Shown one piece after another: positions 35,242-44,385 of a stretch of 64,000 nt of DNA; the first letter of the stretch is position 1, and each line of letters opens with the position of its first letter. The translations under genes and the position numbers were made by a program. Origin of the DNA: Lacunisphaera sp. (GTDB lineage Bacteria > Verrucomicrobiota > Verrucomicrobiia > Opitutales > Opitutaceae); NCBI GenBank assembly GCA_029945445.1, contig JAQSCO010000014.1, positions 97,755-161,754 of the forward strand, in the 5' to 3' direction. Below the pieces are notes generated by a model that did no database searches, was not told where the DNA came from, and saw only the letters and a list, made by a program, of their open reading frames with translations.

Positions 35242-35820
35242 ATGAAGATTGGTTTTTTGGGCGGCAGTTTTGACCCGGTGCACTTCGGGCACCTCATTGC
35301 GGCGCAGGACGTGCTGGAAGAGTTCCATTTGGACCGGCTGCTTCTGGTGCCCGCGGCCCAGGCCCCCCTCAAGCCGAGCGACATCCAGTCGACCACGGAG
35401 GATAGGCTCATGATGCTGCAGTCGGCGATCGAGTGGGACCGGCGCCTGGAAATCTCGGATTACGAACTGAAAAAGGGCGGCATCAGCTATACCATCGACT
35501 CGGTGCGGCATTTCCGGGCGCAGTTCCCGCGCGATGAGCTGTTTTGGATCATCGGGGGCGACCAGCTGCCGCTGTTGCACAGGTGGAAGGAGATCGGCGA
35601 GCTGGTAAAGTTGATCGAGTTCATCTTCCTGGAGCGGCCGAAGCACCCGACCAAGCCCCATGTGGAGATTGACGGGCTGCGCCTGCACCGGTGCGACGGG
35701 CATTTGATCGAGATCAGTTCCAGCGAACTGCGGCAACGGGTGCTGCACGGCCGGTCGCTCCACTATTTCTGTCCGCAGAAAGTTATCGCCTATATTGAGG
35801 GCAGGAAGCTGTATCACTGA
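35242..35820 (+). CDS. nadD: Nicotinate-nucleotide adenylyltransferase
   Basis: A 192-residue cytosolic enzyme that adenylates nicotinate mononucleotide in NAD synthesis. The N-terminal GGSFDPVHFGH (7-17) is the nucleotidyltransferase (T/H)xGH motif, and EISSSELRQRV near the end is the second substrate motif. DELFWIIGGDQLPLLHRW is also conserved in NadD. It is followed 5 bases later by rsfS, a pairing common in bacteria. Confidence 0.96.
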   Translation: MKIGFLGGSFDPVHFGHLIAAQDVLEEFHLDRLLLVPAAQAPLKPSDIQSTTEDRLMMLQSAIEWDRRLEISDYELKKGGISYTIDSVRHFRAQFPRDELFWIIGGDQLPLLHRWKEIGELVKLIEFIFLERPKHPTKPHVEIDGLRLHRCDGHLIEISSSELRQRVLHGRSLHYFCPQKVIAYIEGRKLYH

Positions 35821-35825
35821 TACTG

Positions 35826-36236
35826 ATGAAAGCCAAAGTGCCCAAGAAAACCACTCGGCCTGCCACCAGCAAGGCGAAGCCCTCCACCCGCCTGCTCAAG
35901 CTCATCGTGGGGGCACTCGACGCCAAAAAAGCGGAGGATTTGCGCGTGCTCGATGTCAGCAAGCAGTCCAGCATCACTGACTATCTCGTGCTGGCGACTG
36001 GCAGCTCGGAACCGCACCTCAGGGCTTTGCGGATCGAGTTGGAGCGGGTGTTGGACGGAGAAAAGGCCCGAATTCTCGGGGTAGACACCAGCAAGGGCAG
36101 CGGTTGGACCGTGGTGGATGCCTTTGAGATTATGATCCATGTCTTTACTCCTGAAAATAGAGGAAAATATCGCATGGAATTGCTCTGGAAGGATGCGACG
36201 GAACTTCCTTTGGCCAAGTTGCTTAGATTGAAATAA
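35826..36236 (+). CDS. rsfS: Ribosomal silencing factor
   Basis: A 136-residue protein of the RsfS/Iojap family that binds ribosomal protein uL14 and blocks subunit joining under starvation. Conserved text includes DLRVLDVSKQSSITDYLVLA, TGSSEPHLRAL and WTVVDAFEIMIHVFTPENR. A basic, low-complexity N-terminal extension of about 18 residues (KAKVPKKTTRPATSKAK) is extra. The start is 5 bases after nadD, so the pair is likely one transcript. Confidence 0.95.
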   Translation: MKAKVPKKTTRPATSKAKPSTRLLKLIVGALDAKKAEDLRVLDVSKQSSITDYLVLATGSSEPHLRALRIELERVLDGEKARILGVDTSKGSGWTVVDAFEIMIHVFTPENRGKYRMELLWKDATELPLAKLLRLK

Positions 36237-36248
36237 CCCCGCTGTTTA

Positions 36249-36264
36249 CCCCCCCCCCCCCCCC
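36249..36264 (+). repeat. Homopolymer tract of 16 C
   Basis: Sixteen consecutive C begin 13 bases after the rsfS stop and end 132 bases before the pilin start. It is the only such tract I noticed in the window. Tracts like this slip during replication and can switch expression of surface genes, but they also invite sequencing error. Confidence 0.9.
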
Positions 36265-36346
36265 GGTGGTCAGCCGTAGCGGTCTTTCACATTTATTTAA
36301 TGGAGTGTTTCCTTGCGGTCACCGCCAACCCGCCGTCTGATGCGCC

Positions 36347-36362
36347 CTGCTCACAAGAGCAG
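36347..36362 (+). promoter_or_regulatory. Stem-loop and AT-rich leader before the pilin gene
   Basis: CTGCTC (36347-36352) and GAGCAG (36357-36362) form a perfect stem with loop ACAA. It is followed at once by AT-rich TAAATAATAATAAACAACTA up to the ATG at 36397. It probably lies in the 5' leader of the pilin mRNA and may affect stability or start access. There is no clear Shine-Dalgarno site. Confidence 0.4.
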
Positions 36363-36396
36363 TAAATAATAATAAACAACTAAACCCAGATAAAAT

Positions 36397-36744
36397 ATGA
36401 ATACACGTTCCAACAAGGGCTTCACGCTCGTCGAAATCATGATCGTCGTGGTCATCATCGGCCTTCTGGCCGCCATGGCCATTCCCGCCTTCCAAAAGGT
36501 CCGCCAGTCCTCGCAGGACAAAGCGGTGCTGAACAACTCCCGCCAGCTGTCGGCGGCCGCTGACCAGTATTACCTGGAGAACGGCGTCTCCACGGTGGCC
36601 TCCGCCGACCTCGTCGGTGCGACCAACTATGTGAAGGTCGTCAACACGGTGGCCTCCGAGACCTACCCGACGAATCTCACCCAGGGCATCACCATCACGA
36701 TCGCCGGCATTGCTGGCGTGCGCACGGTGACCTATTCGCCCTAA
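36397..36744 (+). CDS. Type IV pilin-like protein
   Basis: A 115-residue prepilin. The leader MNTRSNKG is cut after Gly8, leaving mature FTLVEIMIVVVIIGLLAAMA with Glu5, the class IVa pilin/pseudopilin hallmark. The helix continues through IPAFQKVRQSSQDKAVLNNS. The C-terminal head is short, Thr/Ser/Val-rich and has no cysteine, so no disulfide loop. It could be a structural pilin or a type II secretion pseudopilin; no assembly genes are in the window. It stands alone with a leader hairpin, a poly-C tract upstream and a strong terminator downstream, so it is an independent, probably highly expressed unit next to the glycosyltransferase block. Confidence 0.9.
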   Translation: MNTRSNKGFTLVEIMIVVVIIGLLAAMAIPAFQKVRQSSQDKAVLNNSRQLSAAADQYYLENGVSTVASADLVGATNYVKVVNTVASETYPTNLTQGITITIAGIAGVRTVTYSP

Positions 36745-36769
36745 CCTGAGTTAGGCTAAGTTTCGAACC

Positions 36770-36801
36770 AAGGCCGCCCCCGCAAGGTGGGCGGCCTTTT
36801 T
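36770..36801 (+). terminator. Strong rho-independent terminator after the pilin
   Basis: AAGGCCGCCC (36770-36779) pairs perfectly with GGGCGGCCTT (36789-36798) across a 9-base loop, followed by a T-run to 36801. It isolates the pilin gene from the glycosyltransferase genes. Confidence 0.95.
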
Positions 36802-36974
36802 CTTGGGCGGTTCACCGGTAGGGCGGCTTTGGCAAGGCCTGGCAAACCGGTGCGATTGCGAGAAGCGGATGATCGCACGAACCGCGATAGACTGAAACAG
36901 AGCTTTTGTTTTTTCAGCGAGACGTCCATCTTTCAGGCCCCAGCTTTAACCCAAGCCGGTCGGCTGCTTAAACC

Positions 36975-38816
36975 ATGGATCGTCGCCTTGTTTTGCTCCT
37001 CCTGAATGCGGCCTTGGCCGTGATTTTGGGTTTTTTCACGCTTACGCCCGAACAGTCGCTGCAAGCCGTCATCCAAGGCGGTTACTGGGCCATGCTGCTG
37101 TTGACGGTGCTTTTCGGCTGGTCCTTGTTCAAGGTCGGCCGCGCGGCGCTGGCCGGCGGAATTGACTGGCGAAACAGGCCGCGCTGGCCGGTCGCTTTGA
37201 TCATCGCTTGCGGCTTGCTGCTGCTCGTCCACGAGACCTACGGGTTCAAGATCCTGATGGATGAAGTCATGCTGCTCGGGACTTCGATGAACATGCACAT
37301 CGACAAGACCGTCCTTGTGCCCATGCGCGGCAACGACATCCAGGGGGCATTCCAGCTGCTGGCCGGCCAGCTGGACAAGCGGCCGCTGTTCCAGCCGTTC
37401 CTGGTCTCGGTGCTGCACGACCTGACGGGCTACCGGCCGGAAAATGTGTTCGTCCTCAACACCGCGCTTACCTTCGTGCTGCTCGCGCTGTCCTACGTGA
37501 CGGGTTGCCGGATCGGCGGGCGCGGGGCCGGCGCAATCGCCGTGCTCCTGCTCACGAGCCTGCCGTTGCTGGCGCAGAATGCCACCGGCGGCGGCTTCGA
37601 GCTGCTCAACCTCGTGATGATCCTCGCGACCCTCTTGCTGGGCATGCGCTACCTGGAAAGGCGCGACGGAGATTCGCTCGAGGCTTTTGGCCTGGCGGGC
37701 ATCCTGCTCGCCCAGACGCGCTATGAGTCCGTGCTTTACCTGCTGCCTGTGGGCCTGACGGTGCTGTGGATCTGGTGGAATGAGCGGCGGCCCACGCTCA
37801 CGTGGGTGGTGGTCGCGATGCCCCTCATGCTGCTGCCGTATGCGCTGCACAACAAGGTATTCAGCGTGCGCACGTCCGCCTGGGAGATGGCCAGCCAGCC
37901 GGGCTACGACAAGCCGTTCTCCCTGTCCTTCATTCCCGACAACATCGCGCACGACCTGAACTTCTTCTTCAACACCACGGGCGAGCACTCGAACTCGCTC
38001 GTGCTTTCCATCCTCGGGTTCCTTGCCCTGCCGTTCTTCGTGCTCTGGACGGTCAAGACGCTCCGCAGCCTGCGTACCGCGACGCCGGCGCACGCGGGGC
38101 TGGCGATCTTCGCCCTCGGCTTCGCCGCGCACACGCTGCTGCTGCTGTGTTATTTTTGGGGGCGGTTCGACGATCCCGTGATCCGGCGCCTCAGCCTGCC
38201 GCTCAACCTGACGCTGGCGCTGGCGGTCGTCACGGTCGCCACCGAATTCAGCTGGCAGGGCCGCATCTGGCGCGTCCTCGCCGTGCTGGTTGGCGTCGGA
38301 TTTTTCGCGCACTCGCTGCCAGCCATGGCGCGGCATGACTACTCGCTCGATTACTATGTCGGGCGCGAGATGGAGTGGCGGCGGGAGTTCATCGCGGCCC
38401 ACCCCGAGCGCGATTACCTTTTCATCGACAACAACTCCATCATCTGGATCACGCATGAGGTCTCAAGCACACCGGTGCTGCAGGCCCTCGAGCACAAGGA
38501 GAACATCATTTTCAACCTGCGCAACCGCACCTTCACGGCCATCTATGTCTTCCAGCGGTTTCTGGTGGAGCCGGATTCGGGCCATCTGACATTGCCGGTC
38601 GAGGATGATCTGGGCGCCGACTACCAGCTGGAAACTGTGTGGGAGCGGCGCTTCACGCCCCTGACCGTCAGTCGCATCAGCCGTGTCCTCACGGTCCGCG
38701 AGGGCCCCACCGCGCGCCCGGTGGCGGCGCCCAAGCCGCTCGAAAGCCTGACCCCCGCCGAGCAGGAAAAAGCCCGCGAGCAATTCCTGCAGCGTTTCAT
38801 CAAGCGACTGCCCTGA
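36975..38816 (+). CDS. Polytopic GT-C-like glycosyltransferase (paralogue 1 of 2)
   Basis: A 613-residue membrane protein with about 11 helices and a soluble C-terminal 170 residues. GFKILMDEVMLLGTSMNMH after the third helix supplies an Asp-Glu pair like the catalytic loop of GT39/GT-C enzymes. LVSVLHDLTGYRPENV, NATGGGFELLN and LLAQTRYESVLY recur almost exactly in the next gene, so the two are a tandem duplication. It opens the co-directional run 36975-47794; the next gene starts 28 bases on. Donor and acceptor are unknown; a lipid-linked sugar donor is the family norm. Confidence 0.72.
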   Translation: MDRRLVLLLLNAALAVILGFFTLTPEQSLQAVIQGGYWAMLLLTVLFGWSLFKVGRAALAGGIDWRNRPRWPVALIIACGLLLLVHETYGFKILMDEVMLLGTSMNMHIDKTVLVPMRGNDIQGAFQLLAGQLDKRPLFQPFLVSVLHDLTGYRPENVFVLNTALTFVLLALSYVTGCRIGGRGAGAIAVLLLTSLPLLAQNATGGGFELLNLVMILATLLLGMRYLERRDGDSLEAFGLAGILLAQTRYESVLYLLPVGLTVLWIWWNERRPTLTWVVVAMPLMLLPYALHNKVFSVRTSAWEMASQPGYDKPFSLSFIPDNIAHDLNFFFNTTGEHSNSLVLSILGFLALPFFVLWTVKTLRSLRTATPAHAGLAIFALGFAAHTLLLLCYFWGRFDDPVIRRLSLPLNLTLALAVVTVATEFSWQGRIWRVLAVLVGVGFFAHSLPAMARHDYSLDYYVGREMEWRREFIAAHPERDYLFIDNNSIIWITHEVSSTPVLQALEHKENIIFNLRNRTFTAIYVFQRFLVEPDSGHLTLPVEDDLGADYQLETVWERRFTPLTVSRISRVLTVREGPTARPVAAPKPLESLTPAEQEKAREQFLQRFIKRLP

Positions 38817-38844
38817 TTGCTCCGGTGTCAGCAGGAATACCCCC

Positions 38845-40629
38845 GTGACCACCCCGGCCATTTTCCACCGCGCGGAATTCCGCCTCGCCGTGTTCGGCCT
38901 TGCGGCGGTGGCGGCGGTCTATTTCGGGTTCATCGGGCTGGAGGTTGAGACCGGCGGGATGCTGGTGAAGAAATTCGGCTATTACGTGATGCTGCTCACC
39001 TTCGCCGTGTGGGTGGCGAGCCTGTGGCGGCTCTGGTGCGAGCGCCGCCCGGGGGAGAGGCCCGGCCGGAACGAGCTTCTCGGGGCGGGCGTGGTGATCG
39101 CCCTCTGCAGTATCATGGCGGTGGGCGCCGAGCCGTTCCGCAGCAAGGTCCTCTTCGACGAGTTCGTGCTGCAATCGACGGCGTTCAACATGCATTTCTT
39201 CCGCGACACGGCGACGATGGTGCGCGGCTACGACATCCTCGGGGCCTTTCTCTCGCTCGACAACTACCTCGACAAGCGGCCCAACTTCTACCCGTTCCTG
39301 GTCTCGCTCGTGCACGACCTCACGGGTTACCGCCCGGCCAACGCCTACTGGCTGAACGCCGCGCTCTATCCCGTCACGCTCGGGTTGGCGTATTACTTGG
39401 GCCGGCGCCTGGCCGGCCGGTGGGGCGCACTGCTCACGGTGGTGCTGCTGGGCTCGCTGCCTTTGCTCGGGCAGAACGCCACGGGCTCCGGCATGGAGCT
39501 GCTTAACTTCTGCATGATTCTCGCGGTGGCCGCGTTGGGCGGGGCCTACCTGCGCCAGCCCGATGGTACCCGCCTCTCCGCGCTTGTGCTGGGCGCCATC
39601 CTGCTGGCCCAGTCCCGCTATGAGTCGGCCGTCTACGTGCTGCCCGTGGCGATCATCATCCTGATCGGGTGGTGGAAGCGGGGCGGGGTGGTCCTTTCTT
39701 GGCTGGCGATCCTGGCGCCGCTGCTGCTCATTCCCTGCGGCCTGCAAAACAAGGTGCTCAACAACACCAAGTGGATGTGGGAACTGCGCGCCGACCAGGA
39801 AGCCCGTTTCAGCACGAGCTACCTGGCGAAGAACCTCGAGAGCGCGGTGGACTTCCTCTTCAACACCACGCAGCGCTTCGCGAATTCACTCACGCTGACC
39901 GTGCTCGGCTTCCTCGCGCTAGGCTGGCTGCTGTGGCATTTGCTGCGCCGCCGCCCCGCGCTGCGCGCCATTCCCGGCGACCACCTCGCCTTGTTTCTGC
40001 TCGGGCTCGGCGCCGTCGCCAACACCGTGCTGATCATGTTCTATTACTGGTCGAGCTTCAACGACCCGATGGCCTCCCGCTTCGCGCTGCCGCTCCAGTT
40101 TGTTTTCGTCTTCGCCGTGGTCTGCGCCGGCGCCGCCCTCGCGCCGCGCTGGCGGGGCGTGCCGGCCCTGCTCGGGTGCGCCGCCCTGCTGGCGGTCGTG
40201 GCCGCCACGGGCCGCTATGCCCAGCCGCTCTACTCGCACACGGGCATTGACGAGATCGAGTGGGAAAAGCGCTTTGTCGCCGCCCGGCCGCCGGGTCCGC
40301 GGCTCATCATCACCAACAAGTCCACGCTGCCCTGGTTGTTGATCAAAACGCCGTCCATCCTCGTGGGCCGGGCCCGCCTCGTCGCCGACCGCGTGGAATA
40401 CAACCTGCGGGAGTCCATGTTCACGGAGATCCTCGTGATGCAATCCTTCCGGCCCACCTCCGCTGACGGCGAGCACGCGATGCAGCCGGAGGACAAGCTG
40501 CCGAAGGGCTTCGAGCTTGAGCCTCTCGCCGAACGCCACTTCGGCACCAAGATCACCCGCATCAGCCGCCTGGTCGCGGTCACCCTGCCGCCGGCGGCGG
40601 AGAAACCGGCCGCCCCGGCGCTGCCATGA
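38845..40629 (+). CDS. Polytopic GT-C-like glycosyltransferase (paralogue 2 of 2)
   Basis: A 594-residue protein from a GTG start, with the same layout as its neighbour: about 11 helices and a soluble tail. The acidic loop reads SKVLFDEFVLQSTAFNMH. LVSLVHDLTGYRPANA, NATGSGMELLN and LLAQSRYESAVY confirm the duplication. The stop overlaps the next start as ATGA. The C-terminus is Pro/Ala-rich (AAEKPAAPALP), possibly an unstructured tether. Confidence 0.72.
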   Translation: MTTPAIFHRAEFRLAVFGLAAVAAVYFGFIGLEVETGGMLVKKFGYYVMLLTFAVWVASLWRLWCERRPGERPGRNELLGAGVVIALCSIMAVGAEPFRSKVLFDEFVLQSTAFNMHFFRDTATMVRGYDILGAFLSLDNYLDKRPNFYPFLVSLVHDLTGYRPANAYWLNAALYPVTLGLAYYLGRRLAGRWGALLTVVLLGSLPLLGQNATGSGMELLNFCMILAVAALGGAYLRQPDGTRLSALVLGAILLAQSRYESAVYVLPVAIIILIGWWKRGGVVLSWLAILAPLLLIPCGLQNKVLNNTKWMWELRADQEARFSTSYLAKNLESAVDFLFNTTQRFANSLTLTVLGFLALGWLLWHLLRRRPALRAIPGDHLALFLLGLGAVANTVLIMFYYWSSFNDPMASRFALPLQFVFVFAVVCAGAALAPRWRGVPALLGCAALLAVVAATGRYAQPLYSHTGIDEIEWEKRFVAARPPGPRLIITNKSTLPWLLIKTPSILVGRARLVADRVEYNLRESMFTEILVMQSFRPTSADGEHAMQPEDKLPKGFELEPLAERHFGTKITRISRLVAVTLPPAAEKPAAPALP

Positions 40630-41876
40630 AATCCCGGCGGCTCAAACTCGCCTTGGTGGCGGCCCTGCTCGGCGTGTATGGCGGGCTCGGGATTTTCCCG
40701 GGCCTCATGCGCGGCTTCGGTGTGGGTGTGTCCGTGCTCTGGTTTCGCGACACGCACTCCATGCTGGCGGCCAGCGACGCGGCCCGGGAGGGCCGCGATC
40801 CCTTCGTGGACAACGTGTATGATGTCGGCGGGGAAAGGCATATTTATCCCGACTGGTGGTTCGCGCTCGGCCAGCTCGGCCTCAGTCGCAGCGACGCCTA
40901 CTGGCTGGGCGCGCTCATCGTCGGGCTGTTCTGGTTGGCGGCGCTCGCGGTGATGCCGGTGCCCTCGTGGCGCGCGTTTGGGTGGCTCCTGGTGGTGTGC
41001 GCTTCGCCGCCATTCTGGCTCGTGGTCAACCGGGCCAACCCCGACCTGCTGGTGTTCGCGCTGCTGACGCCGGTGGTGCCGTGGCTGCTGCACCGCGAGC
41101 GGTGGGTCCGTCTGCTCGCCCCGGGTCCGGTGGCCCTGGGCACCGGCCTGAAGTTTTTCCCGCTGCTGGCGGGTGCGGCGCTGCTGCATCCCGCCGCCTC
41201 GCGCCGGGAAACCTGGCAGCGCTGGACGATCATCATGGCGTTGGGGCTGCTGCTCGCCTGGTCGCTGGAGGATGACGTGCAACGCTACCTCGCCGCCGGC
41301 TGGATTGGCCGGGGCCTGTTCACCTTCGGGGCGGCGGCCGTGGCGTTGCCCGGTGGCGGCGACCCGGATTCCTGGGTCAACGTCGGGCGGTTGGCCGGCG
41401 CGGTCCTGGTGGCCTGGGGTTTGGCGCGCGGTTCCGTCGGAGCCGCCGATGCCGCGCTCACGCCGCGCGAACGGCTCTACCAATTCATGGGCACCGCGGT
41501 GCTGGCGGGGATGTTTTTCCTGACCGTCGGTTATCTCTACAAAATAATCTTTGTCGTCTGGCTGCTGCCCGGATTGCTGGTCGCGGCGGCCACGCCGGGC
41601 GTGCCGGGCCGGCCGGCCCGCTTTGCACTGGGCTGCCTGGTCGCACTGGTGTGGATCGAGGGTTTGGCTTGTGCCTTGATTTCCTGCTGGCCGCACCTGA
41701 CGGATGCCGCCGGGCAGGTGCTGATGCGGCGCACGGCCGGGATGATCAGCGGGTTGCTGGCCTGGGGCTTCATCGTGCCGCTGACGGTGGGCTTCGGCGC
41801 GCAGCTCCGGGCGTATGGGAAACAGTCACGGGAATCCGCCGCACCGCGGTCGGCCGGTGCGACCATCGCCGAATGA
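40626..41876 (+). CDS. GT87-like (DUF2029) membrane glycosyltransferase, copy 1
   Basis: A 416-residue polytopic protein. VLWFRDTHSMLAASDAAREG and RDPF form the first periplasmic loop with its acidic residue. VVNRANPDLLVFALL and LGTGLKFFPLLAGAALL match the Asn-x-(N/P)-D and L-K-x-x-P blocks of the GT87/DUF2029 mannosyl- and arabinosyl-transferase-like family. Copies 2 and 3 follow directly. Its ATG overlaps the previous stop and its stop overlaps the next ATG (both ATGA), so translation is probably coupled. Confidence 0.72.
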   Translation: MKSRRLKLALVAALLGVYGGLGIFPGLMRGFGVGVSVLWFRDTHSMLAASDAAREGRDPFVDNVYDVGGERHIYPDWWFALGQLGLSRSDAYWLGALIVGLFWLAALAVMPVPSWRAFGWLLVVCASPPFWLVVNRANPDLLVFALLTPVVPWLLHRERWVRLLAPGPVALGTGLKFFPLLAGAALLHPAASRRETWQRWTIIMALGLLLAWSLEDDVQRYLAAGWIGRGLFTFGAAAVALPGGGDPDSWVNVGRLAGAVLVAWGLARGSVGAADAALTPRERLYQFMGTAVLAGMFFLTVGYLYKIIFVVWLLPGLLVAAATPGVPGRPARFALGCLVALVWIEGLACALISCWPHLTDAAGQVLMRRTAGMISGLLAWGFIVPLTVGFGAQLRAYGKQSRESAAPRSAGATIAE

Positions 41877-43123
41877 CGCCCGGCGACAGCTCCTCGGCCG
41901 CCAACACCCCGCGCACGCTGCGCCAACTGCTGACGCCGGCGGTGCGGTTCTTCCTGCTGGTGCTGGCGGGCTGCTGCCTTTTCGCGCAGTTCCCCGGATT
42001 GCGGCGCAACCTCGGCATGGCGGAGAGCCGGACCTGGTTCCTGGATTCCTACGCGGTCCTCGCGTCCAGTGACGCGGTGCGCGCCGGCCTCGATCCCTTC
42101 CTGCCCAATCCACTCGATGTGTTCCAGCGGCCGCACAGCTATTCGCGCTGGTGGTTCCTGCTCGGCGATCTCGGCCTGACCCGGCAGGATAATTTTCTCG
42201 TCGGCGGGATCTGGGTGCTGCTGTTTTTCACGGCGGTGTTTGCGCTACTGCGTCCGCGCGGCTTCGCGGAGTCCGCCTGGTATGCCGCGCTCGTGTTGTC
42301 GCCTCCCGTGCTGCTGGCGGTGCTGCGGGCCAACAACGACCTGGTGATCTTCGCCCTGCTCGTGGCGGGCCTGCTGGCCGGAGCGGGCGCCAACCGCCGG
42401 ACGGGGTGGTTTTCCGTGGCGCTGGTGCTCGCGACGGGGCTCAAATTCTATCCGCTCGTGGCCGGTGCCGCGCTGTTGCTGGTGCGTCCGTCGCGGCGGA
42501 TGCTCGTGGCGGGCGGCCTGACCCTGCTCGCGGGCGGCCTGACCCTGGCCGCGGTTTGGCACGACATGCAGCGTGCGGTCGTGCCGTGGCCGGTCAGCAT
42601 CCACACCCTGGGTGCCGGCGTCATCTTCCGGGATCTCGGTTGGGAAAAAGGCACGGGCCTCGCAGCAACCGTCATCATTCTCCCGCTGCTGGCGGCCTTG
42701 GGCTGGCAGCGCCGGTGGAGCATCAATCTGACGGGCACAGACGCGGACTTGGGTGAACGCATGGGTTTTGTCGCGGGCGCCACCGTGCTGCTGGCCTGCT
42801 TCGTGGCGGGCATCAGCCATTCCTACCGCTTGATTTTCGTCCTTCTGCTGGCGCCGTGGCTGTGGCGTCAGCGCAATTCCCTTCCCGGCCGGCTGCTCGC
42901 GGCGCTGCTGCTGGCGGTTCTCTGGCTCGACGGGGTTTTTTGCCTGGTCGTGAACCTGGTGATCATGCCGCGGTCGGAGGCGGCGGTGGACCACCTCCAG
43001 CGCACCTGGCATTTGTGGACCCAGCCGTTGCATTGGCTCGGCCTGGGCCTGCTGGCGGGGGCGCTGCTCGGTATGGCGTTGCAAACCTGGCGGGACTCGC
43101 GGCAGGTGGGGGGCAACCGATGA
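41873..43123 (+). CDS. GT87-like (DUF2029) membrane glycosyltransferase, copy 2
   Basis: A 416-residue paralogue. WFLDSYAVLASSDAVRAGLD is the acidic loop, and VLRANNDLVIFALL and LATGLKFYPLVAGAALL are the family blocks. HTLGAGVIFRDLGWEKG is shared with copy 3 but not copy 1. The ATG at 41873 overlaps the previous stop; the frame extends upstream within the previous gene and that part is a shadow. Confidence 0.72.
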   Translation: MTPGDSSSAANTPRTLRQLLTPAVRFFLLVLAGCCLFAQFPGLRRNLGMAESRTWFLDSYAVLASSDAVRAGLDPFLPNPLDVFQRPHSYSRWWFLLGDLGLTRQDNFLVGGIWVLLFFTAVFALLRPRGFAESAWYAALVLSPPVLLAVLRANNDLVIFALLVAGLLAGAGANRRTGWFSVALVLATGLKFYPLVAGAALLLVRPSRRMLVAGGLTLLAGGLTLAAVWHDMQRAVVPWPVSIHTLGAGVIFRDLGWEKGTGLAATVIILPLLAALGWQRRWSINLTGTDADLGERMGFVAGATVLLACFVAGISHSYRLIFVLLLAPWLWRQRNSLPGRLLAALLLAVLWLDGVFCLVVNLVIMPRSEAAVDHLQRTWHLWTQPLHWLGLGLLAGALLGMALQTWRDSRQVGGNR

Positions 43124-44385
43124 GCCAGCCGATGCCCATGCCACCGATCGCGCCCGATCGCCGTCCGGTCCTGCTCCTCGCGGCGCTCACCGTCCTTGGC
43201 TGGATGGCGTGCGCGGTCTGGCCGCGGGTGCTGTCGAAGCTCGGCATCACCGACTACGGCCAGTGGTTTCTCGATTCCTACGCGGTGCTCGCCTCCAACG
43301 ACGCCGTGCGTGCCGGCCTCAGCCCCGACGCGGACAACCCGCTCGACCCGCTGCTGCGCAGCCACAAGTATTCGGATTGGTGGCTGGGGCTGCGCTGGCT
43401 CGGGCTGACGCGCGCGGAGAATTTTTTCGTGGGCCTGGCCTGGGTGGGAGCCTTTGCCGTGACAGCCTGGCAGACGCTGAAGCCGCGGAATTTCCGGGAG
43501 ACCGCGCTCGCGGCCGCCCTGCTGCTGTCGCCGCCGGTGTTGCTGGGCGTCAACCGGGCGAACAACGACCTGGTCATTTTCGTGCTGCTGGCGCTCGCCG
43601 GCGTGGCCGCTGCCGGCACCACGTGGATGCGGCAAGCTCTGGCCTGGGGCGCACTGGCGCTGGCCACCGCTTTGAAATTTTATCCGGTCACGGCGGCGGC
43701 GGGTTTTTTCCTGGTCCGGCCGGTGCGGCGGATGCCCCTTGCGCTGCTGGGCGCCTTGCTCGCGGCGGGACTGGCCCTGACCAGCGTCTGGCCGCAAATG
43801 GGCCGCGGCGTCTTTCCGATCGCCACGGGTCTGCATACTTTGGGCGCCGCCTTGTTGTGGCGCGACCTCGGTTGGTCCGATGAAGCCGCGCGGTATGGCG
43901 GCCTGCTGGTGCTGGCCGTGGGCGCGGCGGTCCTGGTGCGCTGCCGGTGCACCACCGGCCTGGCGACCCGGGGCGCACTGAAGGAACGGCTGTCGGCGGC
44001 GCTGGGCGTGATCGTGCTGCTGGCCTGTTTTCTGGCCGGGGTGAGTTTTGTCTACCGCTGGATCTTCGCCTTGTGGATGGCGCTCTGGTTGTGGCGACGC
44101 GCGGGCGAGCCGACGGAAGACGGGCGCGCCCACCGGGCCTTTCGCGTCGGCGCCGGGCTGATGCTGTTTTGTTTCTGGGGCAACGGCATCCTCTGCCTGG
44201 TGGTCAACCTGCTGCTCCTGCCGATGGCGCAGGCGCGGCTGGATGCGCTGGTGATCGCGTGGCGGTGGGGGACGCAGTCGCTGCACTGGGTGCTGATGAT
44301 CATGCTGGCCGGCTGGCTGCTTGAGGCCGCGATCGCCACTGGGACGGAATGGCGCGAGGCAACCCGGACGCGTCCGTCCACATGA
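43120..44385 (+). CDS. GT87-like (DUF2029) membrane glycosyltransferase, copy 3
   Basis: A 421-residue paralogue beginning MSQPMPMPPIAPDRRP. WFLDSYAVLASNDAVRAGLS, VNRANNDLVIFVLL, LATALKFYPVTAAAGFF and HTLGAALLWRDLGWSDE show it is closest to copy 2. Start and stop both sit in ATGA overlaps. Three consecutive diverged copies suggest different linkages or acceptors rather than dosage. Confidence 0.72.
   Translation: MSQPMPMPPIAPDRRPVLLLAALTVLGWMACAVWPRVLSKLGITDYGQWFLDSYAVLASNDAVRAGLSPDADNPLDPLLRSHKYSDWWLGLRWLGLTRAENFFVGLAWVGAFAVTAWQTLKPRNFRETALAAALLLSPPVLLGVNRANNDLVIFVLLALAGVAAAGTTWMRQALAWGALALATALKFYPVTAAAGFFLVRPVRRMPLALLGALLAAGLALTSVWPQMGRGVFPIATGLHTLGAALLWRDLGWSDEAARYGGLLVLAVGAAVLVRCRCTTGLATRGALKERLSAALGVIVLLACFLAGVSFVYRWIFALWMALWLWRRAGEPTEDGRAHRAFRVGAGLMLFCFWGNGILCLVVNLLLLPMAQARLDALVIAWRWGTQSLHWVLMIMLAGWLLEAAIATGTEWREATRTRPST

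Noticed and set aside
36301..36316. A sigma-54-like promoter (TGG...TTGC) upstream of the pilin
   Set aside because: The spacing between the GG and GC elements is one base too long for the strict -24/-12 layout.
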